Part shown: positions 42,006 to 50,009 of the stretch, piece after piece
How positions within the stretch are numbered: position 1 is the stretch's first letter
Layout: each line of letters begins with the position of its first letter
NCBI GenBank assembly: GCA_021804655.1
Contig: JAJZHE010000002.1
Coordinates: 1-54,289, forward strand
From: Acidobacteriota bacterium
GTDB lineage: Bacteria; Acidobacteriota; Terriglobia; Terriglobales; Acidobacteriaceae
Length of the DNA stretch: 54,289 bases
Direction of reading: 5' to 3'
Program-made: the position numbers and the translations under genes
Notes under the pieces: generated by a model
The model's database searches: none
The model's input: the letters and a program-made list of their open reading frames with translations, nothing else
Told to the model about the DNA's origin: nothing

Positions 42006-43296
42006 GGGACGCAAACTCCGGTGAGGCAGCGGCACAGAGCGCATGGAGATGCTCGGCGAGCAGATCGAGGTTGCGTTCGAGATTGTATTGTTCGGCGATG
42101 GTCTGGTGAGCGGATTCGGCCAGGCGGCGATGGAGCGCTTGGTCGTGGAGCAGTTGCTGCATGGCGGCGGTGAGCGCGGAGACGTTGCCAGCGGGGACAA
42201 GCAGGCCGTTTTCGCCGGAGTGGATCAGCTCCGGAATGCCGGCGATGAAGGTGGAGATGCACGGAACGCCGAGCGCCATCGCTTCCATGAGCGCGACGGG
42301 AAGTCCTTCGGCAAAACTGGCGAGGACGAAGAGGTGTGCGCGGGCGACGCGGTCCAGCGTGGAGGCGTGATTGAGCGCGCCGGTCCACTCCACTTGAGCG
42401 GCGATGCCGAGCGATGAGGCGAGCGCGTGAAGCGCTTCGCGGTCAGGGCCGTCGCCGATAAAGACCAGGCGCAGTCGCTCGCTCTGCGGCGGAAGCGCGG
42501 CAAAGGCTTGAAGCAGAATACGCTGGCCTTTGGCGGAGACGAGTCGGCCGGTGCAGAGGATTTCCAACGGACGTGATGGCAGGCTGCGCGGCTGGGCAAG
42601 TAGTTCAGGCTGGACGCCGAGGCGGATGACGAAGGTTTTGGTTTCGGCTTCGGGCGCAATGCGCAGAATCTGGCTGCGTGTGAAGTCGCTGATGGCAAAG
42701 ATGCGGTCCACGGCGAGAATTTTTTCGCGCAGCCAGGCCGATGCTTGATCGTGGAATTCTCCTGGCCCGTGAAGCGTGAGCGACCAGGGAAAACGCCATG
42801 CGCTCGCGGCCAGCAACGCCACGCTGGAGACCGGTCCGCCGAAGTGGACGTGCAGGTGCGTGAGGCTGTTGCGGCGCATCCATCGACCCAGCAGAAGCGC
42901 CTCTGCCAGATAAGCCAGCCGCAGAGACCATGCAATCGAGGAACGCGGCATGGTGGCGGCGGCGCGGAGACCGCGGAAAACGACAATGGGATGGGTGAGC
43001 AGCGCGGCGAATACGGAAGCGATTCTGCTGAGCCATGCAGCGGAGGTGCGCGGCGGCTGGAGATAAAAGGTGGCGGAGGATTCCTGCTGCTCTTCGTCAG
43101 GAAGCTGTGCAAAGGGGCGATCTGGAGGGTTGATGGAAGCGGTGTGAATCTGGAATCCACGCGCGCGGAGAGCGACGATTTCGCGCAGGAAAAAAGTGTG
43201 GGAGATGGCGGGATAAACGCTGAGCAGATAAGCCAGACGCGGAGAAGAAGCAGAAGACGTGCGTGAATCCGAAAGCAGCGAAGAGCGGTCGATCAA
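41998..43296 (-). CDS. family 4 glycosyltransferase
   Basis: A retaining GT4 of about 432 residues, cytoplasmic or peripheral. The N-terminal Rossmann domain begins PRLAYLLSVYPAISHTFFLRE, and HVHFGGPVSSVA lies in the middle. The donor site has CTGRLVSAKGQRILLQAFA and the ExE motif FAEGLPVALMEAMALG. No ATG or good ribosome-binding site precedes the conserved part. The TTG at 43296 is the most upstream usable start I see, but it lies only about 13 bases after a TATTAT box. The true start may therefore differ, or the message may have almost no leader. First gene of the GT4-GT2-GT2 run. Confidence 0.85.
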   Translation of the reverse strand: MIDRSSLLSDSRTSSASSPRLAYLLSVYPAISHTFFLREIVALRARGFQIHTASINPPDRPFAQLPDEEQQESSATFYLQPPRTSAAWLSRIASVFAALLTHPIVVFRGLRAAATMPRSSIAWSLRLAYLAEALLLGRWMRRNSLTHLHVHFGGPVSSVALLAASAWRFPWSLTLHGPGEFHDQASAWLREKILAVDRIFAISDFTRSQILRIAPEAETKTFVIRLGVQPELLAQPRSLPSRPLEILCTGRLVSAKGQRILLQAFAALPPQSERLRLVFIGDGPDREALHALASSLGIAAQVEWTGALNHASTLDRVARAHLFVLASFAEGLPVALMEAMALGVPCISTFIAGIPELIHSGENGLLVPAGNVSALTAAMQQLLHDQALHRRLAESAHQTIAEQYNLERNLDLLAEHLHALCAAASPEFASHA

Positions 43297-43308
43297 AGTG
43301 TGGTCAGT

Positions 43309-43338
43309 ATAATATGCCTTCGAGTGCGTGGGGCGGCA
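43309..43338 (-). promoter_or_regulatory. candidate promoter of the GT4 run
   Basis: On the minus strand TTGCCG (43338-43333), 18 bp, TATTAT (43314-43309). The same AT core reads TATAAT at 43308-43313 on the plus strand and could serve the divergent lipoprotein gene, but no plus-strand -35 is evident. Confidence 0.35.
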
Positions 43339-43356
43339 AAGCAGAGATGAGGCAGA

Positions 43357-45735
43357 ATGCAGGGTGAGAACAGGAAGCGCGGTGTGAAGACGATAGGGAC
43401 GATGCTGGCGGCTTGCGCGGCGATTCTGGCTGCGATGGCCTGTGGGAGCAGCAGTGGAACAAAAGCGGCAGGTGGCGTGACGCGCGTACAGATGACCGAG
43501 GATGTAATTGAGCCGCATGTAACGCGGCCGGGAATCAACCTGGGCGAGCAGAATTTTTACGATTCGGGGCAGATGCTGCGCAATCTGGTGGGTCGGAATC
43601 CGGGGTTTGAAGGGATGGAATTTCGCTCGGTGGTGCACTGTGATCGCGAGCAGGATGTCTGTACGGAGACGATCGGCGGCGTACAGTGGCCGACGGGATT
43701 CTGGGACGGCGGCATCTATGAAGCGATGGTGCGAAGGCAGCCGGGCGCGACAGATGTCTTTGTACCTGCGGCAGCGAACGGACGGATCGGGCAGAGTATG
43801 CCGACTGCGGATGGCTTTCGCGTGGAGCCGACCAGCGGCAGTGCGGCGATGGAGCCGGGCGAGTGGGTCAGGTTGAGCAAGGATTTTCCCGGTGATCCGG
43901 CAGCGGGATGGTGGACGAGCCTCCATGGTGGAGCGCGGCTGAGCGCGGAGCGCGGGGATCTTTCGCCGGAGACCGAGGGACGGCAGGCGCTGCGCGTGGA
44001 AGCGGCGATGGCGGGACAAAGTGCGGAGGTTTCGTCGTACTTCGACTCAACGGACGGTCGCCGATTTTTGCAATTTCACGGGGAGTATCTGTTGCGTTTT
44101 CGTGCGAAGCCGCTGGCGGGCGCGGCAAGCCTGCATGTCGAGGTGGGACGCATGGGGCAGCCGGATTTTTTTGCGCAGGAGATCGCGCTGCGCAGCGGAT
44201 GGCAGGACTACGAGTACCGGTTTGCAGCAAAGGACGCGGGCCAGGCGGGAACGGCGAAGCTGAGTTTCACAATTGCTGGAGCGAGCGTGCTGCTGGACGA
44301 TGTTTCGTTGGAAGCGGTGCAGAATCCTGCTGTGCAGAACCCGACGGCGTTTCGCGATGAGGTGGTGGAGACGCTGCGCGCGCTGCATCCGGGCGTGCTG
44401 CGGCTGATGGCGGGCGAGCAACTGGGCGCATCGATGCAGACGCTGCTGGAGCCGCGCATGGCCCGAGAGCGTGTGGGATATTCGGTGTGGAAGGTAAGCG
44501 AAGAAGACGTGGCTGTGGGCGTGCCGGAGTTTCTGGAGTTGTGCCGTGCCGTGGGAGCCGAACCGTGGATTGTGATTCCGCTGAGCACCGACGAGCAGGA
44601 GGTAAAACTGCTCGCTGAGTATCTGGCAGGCGACAACGCGAGCAAGGGTGGGAAGCTGCGCGTTGCCGAGGGCCAGGCGGTTCCGTGGACAAACGTCTTT
44701 CCGCGCATTCATCTGGAACTGGGCAATGAGGCGTGGAACAGCATCTTTCATGGGGAGTCGATGGAAGATGCCGGCGCGTATGGAGCGCAGGCGGAGCGGG
44801 TGTTTGCGGCGTTTCGGCGTCAGGCGAGCGCATACTCCGGTGCGGATCGATTTGACCTGGTGGTGAATGGGCAGGCTGGCGTGCAGTCGCTGCCGGAGGC
44901 GCAGGACGCACTGGCGCTGAACGCGAGCGGCGTGGCGGATACGCTGGCGATTGCGCCCTACATGATGCATACGGTGGACAAGGGCGCGACCGATGCGGAA
45001 TTGTTTGACCCGCTGCTGGCCGAGCCGGAGTACTTTTCGACGAATGGCATGCTGGCTGCGGCGCGACGCGCAGCGGGCGGAAAACGCCTGGCAGTCTATG
45101 AGGTGAATCTGCACGCGACCGAAGGCGCGGCAAGCCAGGCGGCGCTGGATCGGCTGACGCCGTCTGCGGCCGGAGGCATCGCGGTGACGGACCTGATGCT
45201 GCGCATGAAGCGGGATCAGGGTGTGCGCGATGCGATGGTCTTCGGCCTGCCGCAGTACGAATTTCGCCGCAACGATGGCAAGCAGGTGCGGCTGTGGGGC
45301 GCTGTGGTAGATATGGGGCCGACGATGCGACGCAGACCATTGTTTCTGGCCGAGGAGATGCTGAATGAGGCAATCGCGGGCGATATGGTGCGCGTGACAA
45401 CGAGCGGAGCTGATCCGCGACACGCTGTGGCACCGGGCAACGACGGCGTGATGATGGCGTCGGCGCACGATCTGGATTTTTTCGGCTTCAGGAGCCGGGA
45501 TGGGCAGCACCTTCATCGCATTCTGGTGGCATATAACCTTTCACGGACGGTACCTCATGTCGTGCAACTGGAAGGCGTTGCGCGAGGAGCGATGATCCGG
45601 TGGAGTCGGCTTGGCGGCGATCCGGCGGCTTCCAATGAAGATTCTGAGCAGGTGAAGGCAGAGCATGGCGAGAATTCCGTGGAAAGCTTCAGCCTGCCAC
45701 CCTGCTCAATGACAGTGTTGAAGTGGGAGGAGTAA
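43357..45735 (+). CDS. predicted carbohydrate-active lipoprotein (glycosidase-like)
   Basis: A 792-residue exported protein. The hydrophobic N-terminus ends in a lipobox-like AAMAC. Residues about 160-325 look like a carbohydrate-binding beta-sandwich (FLQFHGEYLLRFRAKPLAG, SGWQDYEYRF). From about 340 a clan GH-A-like barrel follows, with LRALHPGVLRLMAGEQLG, IHLELGNEAWNSI (Asn-Glu acid/base candidate) and VYEVNLHATEG (possible nucleophile Glu). A beta-rich C-terminus ends it. It resembles GH51/GH39-type enzymes in outline; the exact family and substrate are uncertain. GAGG lies just before ATG 43357. Placed between two polysaccharide gene sets, it may trim or modify the glycan. Confidence 0.7.
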   Translation: MQGENRKRGVKTIGTMLAACAAILAAMACGSSSGTKAAGGVTRVQMTEDVIEPHVTRPGINLGEQNFYDSGQMLRNLVGRNPGFEGMEFRSVVHCDREQDVCTETIGGVQWPTGFWDGGIYEAMVRRQPGATDVFVPAAANGRIGQSMPTADGFRVEPTSGSAAMEPGEWVRLSKDFPGDPAAGWWTSLHGGARLSAERGDLSPETEGRQALRVEAAMAGQSAEVSSYFDSTDGRRFLQFHGEYLLRFRAKPLAGAASLHVEVGRMGQPDFFAQEIALRSGWQDYEYRFAAKDAGQAGTAKLSFTIAGASVLLDDVSLEAVQNPAVQNPTAFRDEVVETLRALHPGVLRLMAGEQLGASMQTLLEPRMARERVGYSVWKVSEEDVAVGVPEFLELCRAVGAEPWIVIPLSTDEQEVKLLAEYLAGDNASKGGKLRVAEGQAVPWTNVFPRIHLELGNEAWNSIFHGESMEDAGAYGAQAERVFAAFRRQASAYSGADRFDLVVNGQAGVQSLPEAQDALALNASGVADTLAIAPYMMHTVDKGATDAELFDPLLAEPEYFSTNGMLAAARRAAGGKRLAVYEVNLHATEGAASQAALDRLTPSAAGGIAVTDLMLRMKRDQGVRDAMVFGLPQYEFRRNDGKQVRLWGAVVDMGPTMRRRPLFLAEEMLNEAIAGDMVRVTTSGADPRHAVAPGNDGVMMASAHDLDFFGFRSRDGQHLHRILVAYNLSRTVPHVVQLEGVARGAMIRWSRLGGDPAASNEDSEQVKAEHGENSVESFSLPPCSMTVLKWEE

Positions 45736-46193
45736 CTCCACCTCCTTGCTGGACGAGTTACCTGAACACCCAAAAGTAACTTATAAAAAGTTACCAAAGT
45801 GGCATGCCGAACAAACGACAAATGAATTTTGCCTCTGCGGCAAAAGAAAAATTGCACTATTTTCCAATAAATCGAGAAAATACAGAGGTTGCATCGTTTA
45901 TCGAAGCGAGTGCAGCGTGCGCTCCGAGCCGAACTCAGGGCGATAAATTTCAAAAAAGTAACCTTTGAAAAGAAACTAAAGTGGCCGTCCGGAGAACCTA
46001 AAGAGTGATTCGCTTCGCACTTAACTGTCATTGTTTTCAATTAGATTCAAAGCTAGGCTAGCAACATCGAAGAACGTCCTGGTGACTGACCTGCTCGGGG
46101 AAGCATGGAAACAGGCAGAAAAATCCAGAATACGACGTTCGGATTCCAGCCGTGGCTTGTTGACTCCGCGAGGCTGAGAACAAAAGAGGCAGG
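45736..46193. other. 458-bp AT-rich intergenic island before the exopolysaccharide operon
   Basis: No supported gene. The stretch is visibly AT-richer than its surroundings and holds nested inverted repeats. GTAACTC (45732-45738) pairs with GAGTTAC (45755-45761), and GTAACTT (45776-45782) pairs with AAGTTAC (45788-45794). An imperfect direct repeat is also present: AAAAGTAACTTATAAAAAGT near 45772 and AAAAGTAACCTTTGAAAAG near 45954, each continuing into AAAGTGGC. A weak TTGTTT-N17-TAGGCT lies at 46031-46059. It probably contains the promoter/leader of the downstream operon. Confidence 0.55.
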
Positions 46194-47318
46194 ATGAAGC
46201 ATTCAGTTTCCGTGATGGGATTGCCACTGGCACCGGTAACGCTTGGGGAAGCGGTGAACCGGATCGACGCGATGATTGAAAGCGGCGAAACGCATCAGGT
46301 GGCGACGGCGAATCTGGATTTCTGGCTGAACAGCACGCGCGACGAGCATCTGCATCGGATTCTGGCGGGTTGCGAGATGGTGCTGGCTGACGGGATGCCG
46401 CTCGTGTGGGCTTCGCGCATGCTGGGGGATGCGCTGCCGGAGCGCGTGACGGGCGTGGACCTGGTGCCGCAGTTGATGGCAATGAGCGCGCGCAAGGGTT
46501 ATCGCGTTTTTCTGCTGGGTGGTCGCGAAGGAGTGGCGGAGCGTGCCGCAGAGATGTTTGAGCGCCAGTTCCCGGGCGTGCATATCTGCGGAATTTTTGC
46601 TTCTCCGGTGGCGTCTCTGGATGAGATGGACAACAGCGAGATGGTGGAGCGCGTGAAGGCTGCCAAGCCGGATCTGTTGCTGGTGAGCTTTGGAAATCCA
46701 AAGCAGGAGAAGTGGATATGGATGAACAAAAAGCGTATGGGGGTGCCGGTTTCCATTGGTATTGGCGGGAGTCTGGACATGCTGCTGGGCGATTTGAATC
46801 GTGCGCCACGGTGGATGCAGAAGACGGGTCTGGAGTGGGCGATGCGCCTGGCGCAGGAGCCGAAGCGTCTGGGGCCTCGCTACGCGCGGGACTTTGTGGG
46901 ATTGGTGACGAAGCTGCCACTGGCGTTGCTGGGTCGGCTGACCCAGGGCAAGGCGACCGAATCCGTGACGTGCCGACTGCAGGAGTCCGAAGAGGCCTTG
47001 CACTTGCATATTCAAGGGGATTTTGACGCTTCGCTGGCACAGGCGGTGGACGCGACCGTGGATCGCGCAGTCGAAGAAGGCAAGATGGTTTGCCTGCACA
47101 TGGGCGAGGTGAACCGGATGACGGCTGCGGGAGCGGGCCTGATGCTGGATTGCCGCAGGCGGCTGTATGATGCGGGTCTGGTCGTGAATGTGGTTGAGAT
47201 GACGCTTCGGCTGCGGACGCTGATGTATCAATGGGGTCTCAGCTCACTGTTTGGCACGCACGTTATGGTAAGCCGCATGCCTGCGCGGACACAGCCGGTT
47301 TGGGGCACAATGAAATAA
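46194..47318 (+). CDS. WecG/TagA/CpsF glycosyltransferase fused to a STAS-like domain
   Basis: A 374-residue protein. Residues 1-255 are a GT26 enzyme with ADGMPLVWASRMLG, PERVTGVDLVPQL, LLGGREGVAERAA and LLVSFGNPKQEKWIW; family members add ManNAcA, ManNAc or glucose-type sugars to a lipid-linked acceptor. After a short linker, residues about 263-358 follow the STAS pattern, with LHIQGDFDASLAQAVD and CLHMGEVNRMTAAGAGLMLD. The phosphorylatable Ser of STAS (usually DSSG) is replaced (MTAAG), so phospho-switching is unlikely. A GAGGCAGG site precedes ATG 46194. First gene of the export operon. Confidence 0.87.
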   Translation: MKHSVSVMGLPLAPVTLGEAVNRIDAMIESGETHQVATANLDFWLNSTRDEHLHRILAGCEMVLADGMPLVWASRMLGDALPERVTGVDLVPQLMAMSARKGYRVFLLGGREGVAERAAEMFERQFPGVHICGIFASPVASLDEMDNSEMVERVKAAKPDLLLVSFGNPKQEKWIWMNKKRMGVPVSIGIGGSLDMLLGDLNRAPRWMQKTGLEWAMRLAQEPKRLGPRYARDFVGLVTKLPLALLGRLTQGKATESVTCRLQESEEALHLHIQGDFDASLAQAVDATVDRAVEEGKMVCLHMGEVNRMTAAGAGLMLDCRRRLYDAGLVVNVVEMTLRLRTLMYQWGLSSLFGTHVMVSRMPARTQPVWGTMK

Positions 47319-47375
47319 ACCGCTCTGGGGCTGGTTTGTCGGGCAGCCCGGCTTGCGGGAGGGACGAGGCAGGCC

Positions 47376-48770
47376 GTGCACCTGAGCGAGACGATTCTGT
47401 TTGTGCCGGCGATCATCGCCGCAGCGGTGGTGTTGGTTGGCGGGGCGCGGCGCGGGTTTCTCTGGGTTTATCTGCCGACGCTGCTGCTGCTTCCCATGTA
47501 CTTCCAACTGCGTTTTCCTCATCTGCCGCCAATTTCATTTGTGGACATGGCCCTGCTGCCGGTGGCGGCGGCATTGATGATCGAGGGGTTGCCGGGATGG
47601 CGACTGCGCGCCATGGACGCACTCGTGATCGCGTTCGTGCTCTCCTGTGGATACTCCGAAGCCAGCGGCGGAACCATCCTGGATGGCGGTTTGCAGGTAT
47701 ATACCAACCTGATTGCGGTTGCGATTCCATACATGATGGGGCGGCAACTGATGGAGCCGCGCAAAGGTGCCAGGGAATCGGTTGCATGGCGGGCGCAGTT
47801 TGTGCGGATGTTTCTGGGATTGCTGACACTGGACGCAGCGATCGGGGTCTACGATTTCCTGAGTGGCAAGTCGAGCAGTCAGCGGATGTGGAAGGTGTTT
47901 TTCCCGGATCAGGTGGTGGAGTGGCCGGAGCAGATGCGATGGGGGTTCGGACGCATTCAGGGACCGTTTTCACAGGCGATTCTGGCGGGCATGATCTTCA
48001 CCATCGGGATTGCGTATTGCATGTGGATGCAACGCGCGGATCGAAGCTGGGGCAGGCGGCCGCTGACGACGACGTTGCGTCTGCGATGGCGCCATGTGGC
48101 GTTGGCGATGATGATTGCCGGACTGCTGATGACGCAGTCGCGTGGGCCGTGGATCGGAGCTTTGATCCTGTTTGCGATTCTTTGGCTGCCGCTGGCGAGT
48201 TCGTTTCGTCAGGCACTGGTGCTGGTGCTGCTGTTGTCGGCAGTGGGCGGCGTGGGAGCCTATCTCTATGGAAAGAAATATACGGCGGGAAGCCGCGAAC
48301 ATGCGCAGACTGTGGAGCAGGAAGACGCGATCTATCGGCGTGAGCTGATTGGGAATTACATGCCGTTGGTGCTGGAAAAACCACTGACGGGGTGGGGCGT
48401 TTCGTTTTATCCGTCCGTACGCGGACAGAAATCGATCGACAATGAATATCTGTTTCTGGCCGTAATTCAGGGAGTGCCAGGGCTGCTTTTGTTTGTGCTG
48501 ATGAGCCTGGGAAGCTGCGTGCGGGTCATCCGCCTGTTGCCGTATGCCGAGCGCGCCGATGACCGCTTTCTGTTGTATGCGCACCTGGCCGTGGTGGTGA
48601 GCCTTCTGGTGACGATGACGACGGTGTATCTGGGGCAGCAGGTGGAGCCGTTGTACTTTCTGGTGCTGGGATGGATGCAGGCGATGGACAGAGATCGGCT
48701 TGCGGTGAATTCAGAGTGGAGCAGGAAGCAGTTGCAGCGCAGGCAGTGGCTTGCGAGCGTGATGAGCTGA
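47376..48770 (+). CDS. polysaccharide polymerase / O-antigen ligase-like membrane protein
   Basis: A 464-residue inner-membrane protein with about ten to twelve hydrophobic segments and a large polar loop (around 290-340: KKYTAGSREHAQTVEQEDAI), the layout of Wzy polymerases and WaaL ligases. MTQSRGPWIGALILF matches the conserved S/T-R-G element of the family. Start GTG 47376 after a purine-rich stretch. It lies between the WecG-like and GT2 genes (57- and 6-bp gaps). In a Wzx/Wzy-type pathway it would polymerise the flipped repeat unit. Confidence 0.85.
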   Translation: MHLSETILFVPAIIAAAVVLVGGARRGFLWVYLPTLLLLPMYFQLRFPHLPPISFVDMALLPVAAALMIEGLPGWRLRAMDALVIAFVLSCGYSEASGGTILDGGLQVYTNLIAVAIPYMMGRQLMEPRKGARESVAWRAQFVRMFLGLLTLDAAIGVYDFLSGKSSSQRMWKVFFPDQVVEWPEQMRWGFGRIQGPFSQAILAGMIFTIGIAYCMWMQRADRSWGRRPLTTTLRLRWRHVALAMMIAGLLMTQSRGPWIGALILFAILWLPLASSFRQALVLVLLLSAVGGVGAYLYGKKYTAGSREHAQTVEQEDAIYRRELIGNYMPLVLEKPLTGWGVSFYPSVRGQKSIDNEYLFLAVIQGVPGLLLFVLMSLGSCVRVIRLLPYAERADDRFLLYAHLAVVVSLLVTMTTVYLGQQVEPLYFLVLGWMQAMDRDRLAVNSEWSRKQLQRRQWLASVMS

Positions 48771-48776
48771 AAAACG

Positions 48777-50009
48777 ATGCTGACGACACTGTGGAAACTG
48801 GCGGCAGGACTGGTGTGCGGGCTGAGCCTGCCGCTCTTTGCCGATCTGGCGATTGTCTTGCTGGGCAATGCGGTAGCCACGCTGCGCAGGCCGCCGCGAG
48901 GAGTTGCCAATCGGCAGTGGAATGGTCTGCTGGGCGTCGTGATTCCGGCGCACAACGAGGCGAAGATGATTGCGCGGACGGTGAAGTCGGTGGAGACCTC
49001 CGCCGATGCTGCGGTGCAGGGCTGCGATGGAAGCAGGCGCGCTGTGATGACAGTGGTGGCGCACAACTGCACCGATGGCACGGTGGAGTCGGCTCGTGAA
49101 GCAGGCGCAGAAGTGGTCGAGTTGCGAGACGACGGACGGGATGGAAAATCTGCGGCTCTGCGCGCGGGATTTGCTCATGCGCGCGGCTTCGGTTGTGATG
49201 CGATTGCTGTGATCGACGCGGATTCGATGGTGAACCTGAATTTTGTGGCAGCGATGGAATCGGCTTTGGCGTCTGGAAGCGAGGTGTTGCAATGTCGGTA
49301 TGAACAGACGGCATGCGATGGCGTGCCGGTCAGCGATGGGCAGCGGATGCGCATGCTGGCGTTTCGCGGGATGAATGTGGTGCGCGGGCGAGGACGCGCT
49401 GCGCTGGGATGGTCGAGTGGCATCTTTGGCAATGGATTTGTGTTGCGCCTTGCGCTGTTGGAGCGTGTGCCATACGAAGCACGGAGCATTGCCGAAGATT
49501 TGGAATATCACGCGGAACTGGTGGCGCAGGGCGGTGTGGTGCGCTGGGTGGATGCGGCGCGTGTGACGGCTGCGCTGGCTGATACGAAGGCGGCGCAGGA
49601 CAGCCAGGAAACGCGTTGGGAGGGTGGCAGGCTGCGCGTGGCGCGGACGGCTGGACCTCGGCTTCTGGGTGCTGCGTTGCGTGGAAATCTGCGAGCTGGC
49701 GAAGCGCTGCTGGCGGTGCTGAGCCTGCCATTTTCACTTGGCGTGGCGATGGCGCTGGTGAGCGTTGCGCTGCCCGTGGTGTGGAGTCGGGAATATGGGC
49801 TGGTGTGTATAGGAATCAGTGCGCTCTATGTGGCCGCAGCGGCGCAGATGGGTGAAGAACCAGCGAGAGAATGGCGTGCGTTGCGCGCGGCTCCGGCTTT
49901 GGCGCTGCGCAAACTGATGCTGGTGCCGAGGATTGTGGCGCAGGCAGGCAGACGCGCGGTGTGGGTGAGAACGGGACGGGAAAGCGCGGATGAAGGCAAG
50001 AAGGAATGA
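48777..50009 (+). CDS. family 2 glycosyltransferase of the exopolysaccharide operon
   Basis: A 410-residue GT2 with an N-terminal membrane helix (LAAGLVCGLSLPLFADLAIVLL) and hydrophobic C-terminal segments (about 305-350). Motifs: LGVVIPAHNEAKMIARTVKS, AHNCTDGTV, DxD in AVIDADSMV and the ED pair in SIAEDLEYH. This resembles EpsH/ExoM-like or poly-sugar synthases. It starts 6 bp after the polymerase stop and overlaps the flippase start by 4 bp, so it is co-translated with both. Confidence 0.88.
   Translation: MLTTLWKLAAGLVCGLSLPLFADLAIVLLGNAVATLRRPPRGVANRQWNGLLGVVIPAHNEAKMIARTVKSVETSADAAVQGCDGSRRAVMTVVAHNCTDGTVESAREAGAEVVELRDDGRDGKSAALRAGFAHARGFGCDAIAVIDADSMVNLNFVAAMESALASGSEVLQCRYEQTACDGVPVSDGQRMRMLAFRGMNVVRGRGRAALGWSSGIFGNGFVLRLALLERVPYEARSIAEDLEYHAELVAQGGVVRWVDAARVTAALADTKAAQDSQETRWEGGRLRVARTAGPRLLGAALRGNLRAGEALLAVLSLPFSLGVAMALVSVALPVVWSREYGLVCIGISALYVAAAAQMGEEPAREWRALRAAPALALRKLMLVPRIVAQAGRRAVWVRTGRESADEGKKE

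Noticed and set aside
45555-46040. Minus-strand frame over the AT-rich island
   Set aside because: It runs into the opposite strand of the lipoprotein gene, has no ribosome-binding site, and its composition follows the repeats.
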